This document shows, one piece after another, positions 51,242-58,380 of a stretch of DNA of 64,000 nucleotides. Source of the stretch: Azophilus sp965215035 (lineage in GTDB: Bacteria; Pseudomonadota; Gammaproteobacteria; Pseudomonadales; Azotimanducaceae). Every line of letters begins with the position of its first letter. Position 1 is the stretch's first letter. The position numbers and the translations under genes are program-made. Below the pieces are notes generated by a model. That model searched no databases. It worked only from the letters and a program-made list of their open reading frames with translations, and was not told where the DNA came from. The stretch covers positions 2,108,001-2,172,000 of the forward strand of contig OZ244040.1 of the NCBI GenBank assembly GCA_965215035.1. Direction: 5' to 3'.

Positions 51242-51265
51242 GACATATCTGTGTTTCGATATGTC
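51242..51265. promoter_or_regulatory. Inverted repeat GACATATC–N8–GATATGTC upstream of uvrY
   Basis: A perfect 8-bp inverted repeat with an 8-base spacer lies in an AT-rich island (51225–51290) about 100 bases upstream of uvrY. A further GACATATA half-site precedes it. The layout suits a dimeric repressor or activator operator; the regulator is unknown. Confidence 0.4.
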
Positions 51266-51325
51266 TATGACATTACTAAAGATTCTCTAGCCGGAAAAAT
51301 CCTGGAAACTATAGGGCGGTGGCTC

Positions 51326-51399
51326 AGCTTGAATCTGGGCCTTGCCAAACTTCATGTATGCCGCGCCTTCCCATAGTCCGCAAATTCAAACCGAGCACT
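51326..51399. repeat. Interspersed element, copy 4 (most diverged)
   Basis: It begins CAGCTTGAATCTGGGCC, continues with ATGCCGCGCC in the middle, and ends with ATTCAAACCGAGC. It aligns with the other three copies along the whole length at lower identity. It lies between the uvrY upstream region and the glutathione-transferase remnant. Confidence 0.55.
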
Positions 51400-51500
51400 A
51401 ACACCCGCAACGACGATTTGACAGGCCCCGACATGCTGGCACGGATAGTGTCGCTCATCGGTCACTCCTTTATTCGCCGGAGGGGAGTTTGGATATTGTA

Positions 51501-51680
51501 CTAATGATATATCAATATATCTATATCTACGGCGAGTTGCTCTTTCTTTGTGAAATCCATGACCCGAACTTCAAACTGGCCAATATCAACACCAGCTTCA
51601 AAGAGTTCTTCGGGCATGATCGGAACCTTCCAGCCATTGGGTGACGGGGAGGTCCAAGATTCCATACCTTCCCCCCACAT
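51501..51680 (-). pseudogene. Remnant of a YghU-like glutathione S-transferase N-terminus
   Basis: The 59-codon frame reads ESWTSPSPNGWKVPIMPEELFEAGVD and then VMDFTKKEQLAVD, which matches the start of nucleophilic YghU-type glutathione transferases (SPNG.KV.IMLEELL). The remaining 220 residues are absent: the frame runs into AT-rich intergenic sequence and stops. It is a truncated relic, possibly cut when neighbouring genes arrived. Confidence 0.5.
51505..51514. promoter_or_regulatory. TGATATATCA palindrome, site 1
   Basis: A perfect 10-bp palindrome in AT-rich sequence (51495–51530), at the end of the glutathione-transferase remnant. The same core occurs at 54445 and 56890. Here it is not in front of an intact gene, so it may be a relic. 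Confidence 0.4.
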
Positions 51681-51775
51681 GGAGCAAGTTTCACGGGGCT
51701 TTTGCCAAGAGCACCGCGTGCCGGACTCGTGCCCATATGCCCGCCCCGAGCTTGCGGAGAAGAACCGGCTCGCCG

Positions 51776-52705
51776 TCAATGGGTTTGTGCGCGCCAGGCG
51801 TCGACGATGTCGGTGGCCGAGGCCGACCACACGCCCGGTTGCGCTGCGATATGCGCCAGAACCGATTCTAAGGCGGCGATGCGATGCGGTTGGCCCAGCA
51901 GCCAGGGGTGGATGGAGAGTGCCAGCAACCGCCCGTGTCCGGTGGCCTCGGCTTCGGCAAGCAGGAAGTTGCAGGCATCCTTGATCTGATCGGCGTACCC
52001 CCATTCGGAATGCAGGTTGTTCTGGATGATGAATCGGTCCTCGAGTTCCAGCGAAAGTGGCAGGGCGACCAATTTGCCGCGCTCCGTGAAAAACGGGTAG
52101 GGCATGTCGTCGTTAAGCCAGTCGCCCATGTAGCCGATGTCCTCTGCGGCCAGCAGGTCCGGCGTATTGCCGCTTTGCGAGCGTGCCGGGCTGAGCCAGC
52201 CCCGCACCGGGGAATTCACCGCGGCGCGCAGGGTCGCTAGTGAGCGACCGATCAGCTCGGCTTCCACATCCCGGGGCATGTTGCCGTGATGCAGCGTGTC
52301 CATATGCCAGGAACCGGCGATGATCTCGTTGCCCCGCCGGTTCAAGCGCTCCAGCAGGTACGGGTAGCGGACGGCGATTGCGGCGTTGACGGCAAATGTC
52401 GGGATAATGGCACAGGCATCTAAGGCCTCTAGGCAGCGGAACAGCCCCACCCGGTTGCCGTAGTCGCGCAGCGTAAAGTGGCGCAGGTCCGGGTAGGGCG
52501 TAGTCATGCCCCCCGGCGGTGTAAACGGCGTGCCGCTCTGGTTCAGGGGAAAGAACTGTACCCATAGGTTCACCCACAGCGCCAGCTTCGAACCGTTTGG
52601 CCAATGCACCGGCGCGCGCCGGGCGAGCATCGACCACTCGTAGCGGCCGTGGTCCATGCCATAGCGCCGCTGCGGGTACGCCAAGTAACCCGGGTCCAGG
52701 GGCAT
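51776..52705 (-). CDS. Polysaccharide deacetylase/PuuE-like hydrolase, second of two
   Basis: The 309-residue protein is a NodB-fold relative: LALWVNLWVQFFPL, TLRDYGNRVGLFRCLEALD, EIIAGSWHMDTLHHGNM, and GWLSPARSQSGNTPDLLAAEDIGYMGDW. The catalytic Asp-His-His set of classical chitin deacetylases is not preserved in canonical form, as in allantoinase PuuE and similar hydrolases. The ATG at 52705 overlaps the stop of the upstream paralogue (TGATG). Probably a C–N hydrolase of an unknown small molecule, acting with its neighbour. Confidence 0.75.
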   Translation of the reverse strand: MPLDPGYLAYPQRRYGMDHGRYEWSMLARRAPVHWPNGSKLALWVNLWVQFFPLNQSGTPFTPPGGMTTPYPDLRHFTLRDYGNRVGLFRCLEALDACAIIPTFAVNAAIAVRYPYLLERLNRRGNEIIAGSWHMDTLHHGNMPRDVEAELIGRSLATLRAAVNSPVRGWLSPARSQSGNTPDLLAAEDIGYMGDWLNDDMPYPFFTERGKLVALPLSLELEDRFIIQNNLHSEWGYADQIKDACNFLLAEAEATGHGRLLALSIHPWLLGQPHRIAALESVLAHIAAQPGVWSASATDIVDAWRAQTH

Positions 52706-53610
52706 CAGGGTGTGCCCCACCTGGCCACGGCCTGGTCGTAGTAGTGCTCAACATAGTACTCGGCGATTTCCCGGCCGGTGGTCGGCCACACCCCGGAATG
52801 CCCGGTAATGTACGCTAGGGCCTCGTCTAGGGCGCGCAGGCGATGCGGATGGGCGACCTGGTAGGCGTGCAGGGGTACGCACATGACCGTGCCACCCACC
52901 TCGCCTTCTCGGTAGAGCCGGTCGAATGCCTGTTTGATCATTTCCCCATAGCGCCGGGGCTCCACCTTGTTGACGACATAGACGATGGTGTCGTTCAACT
53001 CCAGCGAATAGGGCACGGAGACAAAGGGCTGGCCGGAACGCACCTGCACCGGCGTTGGCTGGTCGTCGTGAAAAAGGTCGCAGGTATAGAGGCCGCCGGC
53101 CTCGCTGAACAGATCCAGGGTGCGCTCGGTGTGGGTCAGCGCCGGTGCCAGGTAGCCGGCGCAGCGCTGCCCGGTGTACTCCGCAATTGAGCGTACCGAG
53201 TCCTCGATCATGCTGCGTTCCTGGCGTTCATCCATGCCATAGACGTAGCGGGTGTTGTAGATGCCGTGGCTGAAGAATTCCCAGTCCCGCTCCCGGCACA
53301 TGGCGATGATTTCCGGATGGTGTTCGCAAAGCGCCACGGACAGGCTGACGGAGCCGCGCAACCCGTACTTGTCCAGTAGCCTCATCATGCGCATGTGGCC
53401 GACGCGGTTGCCGTAGTCCCGGGTACCGTAGCCCTGAATGTCGGGCACCGGGCGCGGCCAGGCCTTGCGATGCGGGTTGGGGGCGGGGTCCAGTTCGTAG
53501 TATTCGATGTTGGGCGCCACCCAGAAGGCCACCCTAGCGCCGCCCGGCCACCGTATCGGCAGGCGCTCATCCCAGGGCCGATAGTCGTACAGTGACAGGT
53601 CTTCGCGCAC
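52705..53610 (-). CDS. Polysaccharide deacetylase/PuuE-like hydrolase, first of two
   Basis: The 301-residue protein shows VAFWVAPNIEYYELDP, GTRDYGNRVGHMRMMRLLDKYG, WEFFSHGIYNTRY, AGYLAPALTHTERTLDLFSEAGG and CVPLHAYQVAHPHRL. This is the PuuE/allantoinase-like branch of the polysaccharide deacetylase family. It lies 79 bases after the isochorismatase-like gene and its stop overlaps the second paralogue. The pair shares the DYGNRVG and family layout, so they may form a hetero-oligomer or act in sequence. Confidence 0.78.
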   Translation of the reverse strand: MREDLSLYDYRPWDERLPIRWPGGARVAFWVAPNIEYYELDPAPNPHRKAWPRPVPDIQGYGTRDYGNRVGHMRMMRLLDKYGLRGSVSLSVALCEHHPEIIAMCRERDWEFFSHGIYNTRYVYGMDERQERSMIEDSVRSIAEYTGQRCAGYLAPALTHTERTLDLFSEAGGLYTCDLFHDDQPTPVQVRSGQPFVSVPYSLELNDTIVYVVNKVEPRRYGEMIKQAFDRLYREGEVGGTVMCVPLHAYQVAHPHRLRALDEALAYITGHSGVWPTTGREIAEYYVEHYYDQAVARWGTP

Positions 53611-53689
53611 AGGCGACGTTCAGAATCGGACGCCGTGGGCCCTGTGTACGGGCAGTTCGGAGCCCGACAGAAGGGCGCGGTCCACGGCT

Positions 53690-54403
53690 TTAGAAGCGAG
53701 TGCCACGGGCTTCGCGAATGGGCGGGCAGCCGGGATGCCGCTCAAGCCAGCCGGCCACCATTGCGAAGGATTCGACATCGGCGTACTTGAGCATGATGTC
53801 GCATAGGTTGGCGAAGTGGGGAATTTCGTGCTTGTCGGCCACACACTCCTCCGGGATGATCGTGCGGTAGCCGTGGGACAGGGATGCGATGGCCGATGCC
53901 CGCACGCATCCCGACGTGCTACCCCCCGTTAGAATCACCGTATCCACCTTGTGCCAGACTAGGAGCGACGGAATCGGGCTGTCGTGGAATACGCTTGCCA
54001 TGCGCTTGTTGATAACGGCGTCCCGGGCGCTATCCACTTCCAGCCTCGGGTCGAGATCGGCGCGCGCACTGCCGACCCGGATGTTCTGCAGGGAGTTTTC
54101 GGTGTTGGTGCGGGTACCCCAGACGCCGGCATCGTCGGCATTGCCCAGATAGGCGACATAGGTCCAGATCACCGGCATGTTCTTGCTGCGCGCCAGCGCC
54201 GACAGCCGGTTGATGTAGTCGAGCTGATCGGGATGGGTCTGATATGCGGTGGTGAAATGGTCGAGGTCGGTATAGGCCCGTTGCAGATCGATGTTGATCA
54301 GGGCCGCCTTGTCGCCGAAGCCGAACCGCGCCCGGTCTGGATTGGATTTAACCTCGGCCCAGTATTGTCGCGGCGTCAACTCGGAGGTTTGCATGACCGG
54401 CAT
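53690..54403 (-). CDS. Isochorismatase-like cysteine hydrolase (N-carbamoylsarcosine amidohydrolase-like)
   Basis: The 237-residue protein has the triad of this superfamily: Asp in ALINIDLQRAYTD, Lys in VINKRMASVFHDS, and Cys in LTGGSTSGCVRASAIASLSHG. The last motif and the N-terminal extension resemble N-carbamoylsarcosine amidohydrolases and maleamate amidohydrolases. It heads the operon with the two PuuE-like genes, suggesting stepwise hydrolysis of a cyclic amide or ureido compound. A 16-bp perfect palindrome lies about 40 bases upstream. Confidence 0.82.
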   Translation of the reverse strand: MPVMQTSELTPRQYWAEVKSNPDRARFGFGDKAALINIDLQRAYTDLDHFTTAYQTHPDQLDYINRLSALARSKNMPVIWTYVAYLGNADDAGVWGTRTNTENSLQNIRVGSARADLDPRLEVDSARDAVINKRMASVFHDSPIPSLLVWHKVDTVILTGGSTSGCVRASAIASLSHGYRTIIPEECVADKHEIPHFANLCDIMLKYADVESFAMVAGWLERHPGCPPIREARGTRF

Positions 54404-54441
54404 GAACGAACCCTATAGCGGACCCGCACCCGATAAAAGCA

Positions 54442-54457
54442 TATTGATATATCAATA
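54442..54457. promoter_or_regulatory. 16-bp palindrome with TGATATATCA core, site 2
   Basis: TATTGATATATCAATA is a perfect 16-bp palindrome 39 bases upstream of the cysteine hydrolase start. Short perfect palindromes of this kind are typical operators of GntR-family (FadR/VanR type) repressors. The regulator gene is not in the window. Confidence 0.55.
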
Positions 54458-54593
54458 GCAATCGGAAAATCGAGAACGGCATCGCAGTCCCTGGCGCTAT
54501 GGGAAACGTCGGTCACGATGATCGGCACCAACCGCTCCGTTGCATCCGGCAATTCGAGTTTGTGGATGTCCGCGTCAGGTGGCGGTTCGGGCG

Positions 54594-55796
54594 TTACGCG
54601 GCATCCTGCAACCACCCCATACCTTCGCCCACCCGCGTCGCCGCCACGGCTCTTACCTTGGCGGCGAGCCGATACGACTCCTGCCCGGCGTGTACGATGA
54701 TGACTTCGGACAGGTCCAAGTCCGCAAGCGCCGAGCGGATGGAGGGCGTCACCTTCGGTGCCGCCGTACGCTTGATCTCGATGCCCACGCGCCGAGCTCC
54801 ACTGCGGATCAACAGGTCAAGCTCCGCACCGGTGTGAGTGGCCCAGAAATGCGCCTCGTCGGCCCGCAGTTGCAGGCGATCCAAGATTTGCTCAAGCAGG
54901 AATCCCTCCCAGGATGCGCCACACTTCGGATGAGCGTAGAGGGATTGCATATCGACGATGCCCAGCAGCGAGTGCAATGCGCCGGAGTCGCGCAGGTACA
55001 CCTTCGGTGCCTTGACTTGACGCTTGGCGATGTTGGCGTGCCACGGTTGCAGTTGGCGGACGACCAGCGCATTGGTAAGCGTATCCAAATAACGGCGTAC
55101 AGTCGTGTCCGCCACCCCGAACGACCTCGCGAACTCCGACGACTTCCAGACCTGCCCGTGCCAATGCGCCAGCATTGTCCAAAAGCGCCTTAGGGTCGAC
55201 GGCGGAATGCGCAGGCCGAGCCCGGGAAGATCCCGTTCCAAGAACGTGCGCACGAAACTGTCGAGCCACAGCGAAGCACTGGCGTTCGTGCGCGCCAGCC
55301 ATGCCTCCGGGAACCCGCCGCGTAGCCAGAGTCGATGCAAACGATGATGGCCCACCTCGGCCAAGCGCAAGCCGCCCAGTTCGCAATACGTTATGCGGCC
55401 AGCGAGAGTCTCGGACGACTGCCTCAGCAGGTCTGGCGACGCGCTGCCGAGCACTAGGAATCGGGTCCGCCTGGGCCGGCGGTCCGCCAACACTCGCAGG
55501 ATGGGGAACAGATCCGGCCTTCGTTGCACTTCGTCGATGACGACCAAACCCCGTAACTCCGCCAGCGCCAACAGCGGGTCTTCCGCCAGCCTGTTTAGAT
55601 CGGAGGGGTTTTCCAAGTCGAACCGATGCACGGCGCCCGGGAACTTCCGTGCCACTTGCCGCGCCAACGTGGTCTTGCCGATTTGGCGGGGCCCCAGGAT
55701 GGCGACGACCGGAAAGGCTTCAAGCCGCGCCAAAGCCGCGGCGACATGTTCGGTTCGAGGAATCACGGTAGGAAATATACCATGAAATCTCGGCAT
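54594..55796 (-). CDS. AAA+ ATPase with DUF4143 C-terminal domain
   Basis: The 400-residue protein has a P-loop in VVAILGPRQIGKTTLARQVA, Walker B in LVVIDEVQRRPDLFPIL, the sensor LVLGSAS, a winged-helix-like part (SFGVADTTVRRYLDTLTNALVVRQLQPW) and the DUF4143 nuclease-like end (WEGFLLEQIL…ELDLLIRSGARRVGIEIKRT). Such ATPases are scattered, poorly understood genes often linked to mobile or defence loci. ATG 55796 (MPRFHGIFPTVIPR) was chosen as the family start. It interrupts the catabolic gene block between two palindrome-bearing promoters and is probably a transferred gene. Confidence 0.82.
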   Translation of the reverse strand: MPRFHGIFPTVIPRTEHVAAALARLEAFPVVAILGPRQIGKTTLARQVARKFPGAVHRFDLENPSDLNRLAEDPLLALAELRGLVVIDEVQRRPDLFPILRVLADRRPRRTRFLVLGSASPDLLRQSSETLAGRITYCELGGLRLAEVGHHRLHRLWLRGGFPEAWLARTNASASLWLDSFVRTFLERDLPGLGLRIPPSTLRRFWTMLAHWHGQVWKSSEFARSFGVADTTVRRYLDTLTNALVVRQLQPWHANIAKRQVKAPKVYLRDSGALHSLLGIVDMQSLYAHPKCGASWEGFLLEQILDRLQLRADEAHFWATHTGAELDLLIRSGARRVGIEIKRTAAPKVTPSIRSALADLDLSEVIIVHAGQESYRLAAKVRAVAATRVGEGMGWLQDAA

Positions 55797-55878
55797 ATAC
55801 CGCTGAAATTTCAGGGTGTTTAAGTCTACCGATTGGCGTTCAACTGTAGCACCAGGAGGGCTCACCTCCACCCGGACA

Positions 55879-56829
55879 CTACTGGTCCCGGGCGTAGGCG
55901 AAACCCTTGGGCAGACCGGCATCGGGCAAAAATCCGTAGAGGGTCTCGCTCGGCAATGCGGCCTGCACCTGGGCACGAACGGTCAGCAGTCTGTCGATGT
56001 CGATGCCGGTGTTCAAGCCCATGGCCTCCAGTAGAAACACTAGATCCTCGGTGATGATGTTGCCGCTGGCGCCCGGTGCGAACGGACAGCCGCCGATGCC
56101 CCCCAGGGAGCTGTCGATGGTGGTCAGCCCCACCTCCAGCGCCGCCATCACGTTGGCGAACCCCTGGCCCCGGGTATTGTGCAGGTGAATGCCGGTCAAC
56201 CGCTCCTTGCCCACCGAGGCGCGAATACGGGTGGCTAGGCGGCGCACCTGGGCGGGATTGCCATAGCCGGCGGTATCGGACAAGCCGACTTCGTCGGCAC
56301 CCAACTCGACGACACGGTCGGCAATGCGCACCACCTTATCTTCGTCGATGCTGCCTTCCAGCGTGCAGCCGAAGGCGGTTGACAAGCCCACCTCGAAGGT
56401 CGGCCGGCCCGATTCCGGCGTCGCCGCCAGCGCCGCGGCGATAGCCGCCACCTCGCCGTACATCTGCTCGTGGGTCCGGTTGAGGTTGGCCCGGCTGTGG
56501 GTTTCGCTGACGGAGAAGGGCAGGGCCATCTTGTCGGCGCCGCGGGCGATGGCTTCCTGGGCACCCCTGAGATTGGGTACCAACACGGCAACCTCCAGGC
56601 CCGGCAAGGTCTTGGCGAATGCCACCAACTCGGCGGTATCGGCCAGTTGCGGCAGCACCCTGGCCGGGACGAAGGAACCCACTTCGATCTCCGGCACGCC
56701 GGCCGCCGCTTCGGCGGCAATCCAAGATTTCTTGGTCTCGGTGGGCATGATCGAGGCGATGCTCTGCAACCCGTCGCGGGTGCCTACCTCGCTGATCCTA
56801 ATGTCGATGGCTGGATGCTGCCTTAGCAT
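55879..56829 (-). CDS. Hydroxymethylglutaryl-CoA lyase-like protein
   Basis: The 316-residue DRE-TIM metallolyase has ISEVGTRDGLQ, EVGSFVPARVLPQ, GLSDTAGYGNP, GIHLHNTRGQGFANV with the metal histidines, and the catalytic Cys loop GGIGGCPFAPGASGNI. HMG-CoA lyases split 3-hydroxy-3-methylglutaryl-CoA; paralogues next to CaiB-type transferases often act on other 3-hydroxyacyl-CoAs such as citramalyl-CoA. It is divergent from the CaiB gene, with a shared palindrome between them. Confidence 0.85.
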   Translation of the reverse strand: MLRQHPAIDIRISEVGTRDGLQSIASIMPTETKKSWIAAEAAAGVPEIEVGSFVPARVLPQLADTAELVAFAKTLPGLEVAVLVPNLRGAQEAIARGADKMALPFSVSETHSRANLNRTHEQMYGEVAAIAAALAATPESGRPTFEVGLSTAFGCTLEGSIDEDKVVRIADRVVELGADEVGLSDTAGYGNPAQVRRLATRIRASVGKERLTGIHLHNTRGQGFANVMAALEVGLTTIDSSLGGIGGCPFAPGASGNIITEDLVFLLEAMGLNTGIDIDRLLTVRAQVQAALPSETLYGFLPDAGLPKGFAYARDQ

Positions 56830-56888
56830 GCGCGACTGTCCCCGGTACGGCCTGAACGCGCCGCTTCCCGGTCTCGATAAATGCGTTA

Positions 56889-56900
56889 ATGATATATCAT
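56889..56900. promoter_or_regulatory. 12-bp palindrome with TGATATATCA core, site 3
   Basis: ATGATATATCAT is a perfect 12-bp palindrome in the divergent interval between the HMG-CoA-lyase-like and CaiB-like genes, 60 bases from one start and 88 from the other. It shares its core with site 2, so both promoters may answer to one repressor. Confidence 0.55.
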
Positions 56901-56987
56901 AGTGTCATTTCGTACATTCCGGCGGCCAATTGCGCCGGCCGCCGGACCAGGCGCTTGGGCGCGGGACGATTGGAAGGAAGAACAGCC

Positions 56988-58181
56988 TTGAACAAGGATT
57001 TGCCGCTAGCCGACCTCAAGGTCATCGAGTTCTCGCACATGGTTATGGGCCCAGCCGCGGGGGTCATTCTGGCCGACCTCGGCGCGGATGTCATGAAGGT
57101 GGAACCGCTCGGCGGCGACAACACGAGGCGGCTCAAGGGCTCCGGCGGGGGCTATTTCGCCATGTACAACCGCAACAAGCGGAGCCTGTGCGTGGATTTG
57201 AAGCAGGCCCGGGGCAAGCAATTGGTAGACCGGCTCATCGACGGTGCCGACGTGGTCATCGAGAACTTCCGGGCGGGCGCCATGGACAAGCTTGGCTTTG
57301 GCTACGAGCGGCTCTCGGCCCGCAATGAACGGCTCATCTACTGCAGCCTGAAGGGTTTTCTAAGCGGACCCTACGAGCGTCGCGCCGCCCTCGATGAAGT
57401 CGTGCAGATGCAGGGCGGGCTGGCCTATATGACGGGCCTGCCGGAGCGGCCGATGCGTGCCGGCTCGTCGGTGGTCGACATTACCGGCGGCATGTTCGGC
57501 GTCATCGGTATTCTGGCGGCGGTCAATCGGCGACGGGCCACCGGAAAAGGCCAGCTCGTCGCCAGCGGCCTGTTCGAAACCACGGCGTTCCTGGTGGGCC
57601 AGCACATGGCCCAGCAGGTCGTGCTGGGCGAACCCCCGCCGCCGATGTCGATACGACGCGCCGCCTGGGGTGTCTACGACCTGTTCAGTTGCGCGGACGG
57701 CGAGAAGATCTTTGTCGCGGTGGTGAGCGATACCCAGTGGCGCCTGTTTTGCGAGCACTTCGAACTCGGCGATTTGGCGGCCAACCCGGCCCTTGCCACC
57801 AACAACGGCCGAACCGAGAACCGGGATCTTCTAATGCCCGTTCTGACCGACCTGTTCGGCCGGCTCTCCAGACGGGACGCGGTGCAAAAGCTGGAGCGGG
57901 CCGGTTTGCCCTTTGCGGAAATTAAGCGGCCCGGCGACCTGTTCGATGACCCGCACCTGAGCCGGGGCGGCTTGGTGGACGTGCACATTGCCGAAGGCGA
58001 ACGGCGGGGCGAACTGGCGCGGCTGCCGAAGTTGCCCTTGGAAATGGATGGTGCCCGGCCGGGCCTGCGCCACGACCTACCGGCGGCCGGCGCGCATACC
58101 CGGCAAGCGGCCGAGCGCTGCGGCTGTCCGCAGGCCACCATCGAAGACCTGCTGGCCGCCGGCATTATCGCCGAGGAGTAG
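56988..58181 (+). CDS. CaiB/BaiF-family (type III) CoA-transferase
   Basis: The 397-residue protein has KVIEFSHMVMGPAAGVILADLGADVMKVEPLGGDNTR, YNRNKRSLCVDLKQ, FGYERLSARNERLIYCSLKGFLSGPYERRAALDE, and the catalytic Asp in SSVVDITGGMFGVIG. It moves CoA between carboxylic acids; with the adjacent lyase it could activate and then cleave a hydroxy-dicarboxylate. A TTG start at 56988 with GGAAGGAAG about ten bases upstream is best; an ATG at 56889 lies inside the operator palindrome. Confidence 0.87.
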   Translation: MNKDLPLADLKVIEFSHMVMGPAAGVILADLGADVMKVEPLGGDNTRRLKGSGGGYFAMYNRNKRSLCVDLKQARGKQLVDRLIDGADVVIENFRAGAMDKLGFGYERLSARNERLIYCSLKGFLSGPYERRAALDEVVQMQGGLAYMTGLPERPMRAGSSVVDITGGMFGVIGILAAVNRRRATGKGQLVASGLFETTAFLVGQHMAQQVVLGEPPPPMSIRRAAWGVYDLFSCADGEKIFVAVVSDTQWRLFCEHFELGDLAANPALATNNGRTENRDLLMPVLTDLFGRLSRRDAVQKLERAGLPFAEIKRPGDLFDDPHLSRGGLVDVHIAEGERRGELARLPKLPLEMDGARPGLRHDLPAAGAHTRQAAERCGCPQATIEDLLAAGIIAEE

Positions 58182-58183
58182 TC

Positions 58184-58196
58184 CCCCGTTCCGGGG
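58184..58196. terminator. Short hairpin after the CoA-transferase gene
   Basis: CCCCG–TTC–CGGGG forms a 5-bp GC stem three bases after the stop codon. No T tract follows, so termination is only possible. Confidence 0.25.
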
Positions 58197-58331
58197 CTAG
58201 GGAATGGGAACCTCCCGGTAGCCAAAGCGCTTGGCGGCAAGGGCGGTTACCGGGTGTTCGGCAACCAGCCATTGCCGATTGTGCTCGTTGTGTTGGTGTG
58301 TTTGGGCTTTGCGATCGTTTCGCGAATCTGC
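58197..58331 (-). pseudogene. Possible C-terminal gene relic
   Basis: On the minus strand a frame ending in TAG at 58197 reads QWLVAEHPVTALAAKRFGYR with a short tail EVPIP. It has a protein-like composition, unlike other frames here, but no start and no complete domain. It may be the end of a lost gene. No family is recognised. Confidence 0.2.
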
Positions 58332-58380
58332 TGGACTCTCGATACCAATCGATTACTCTGCTCCGGCAGAATCAGATCAC

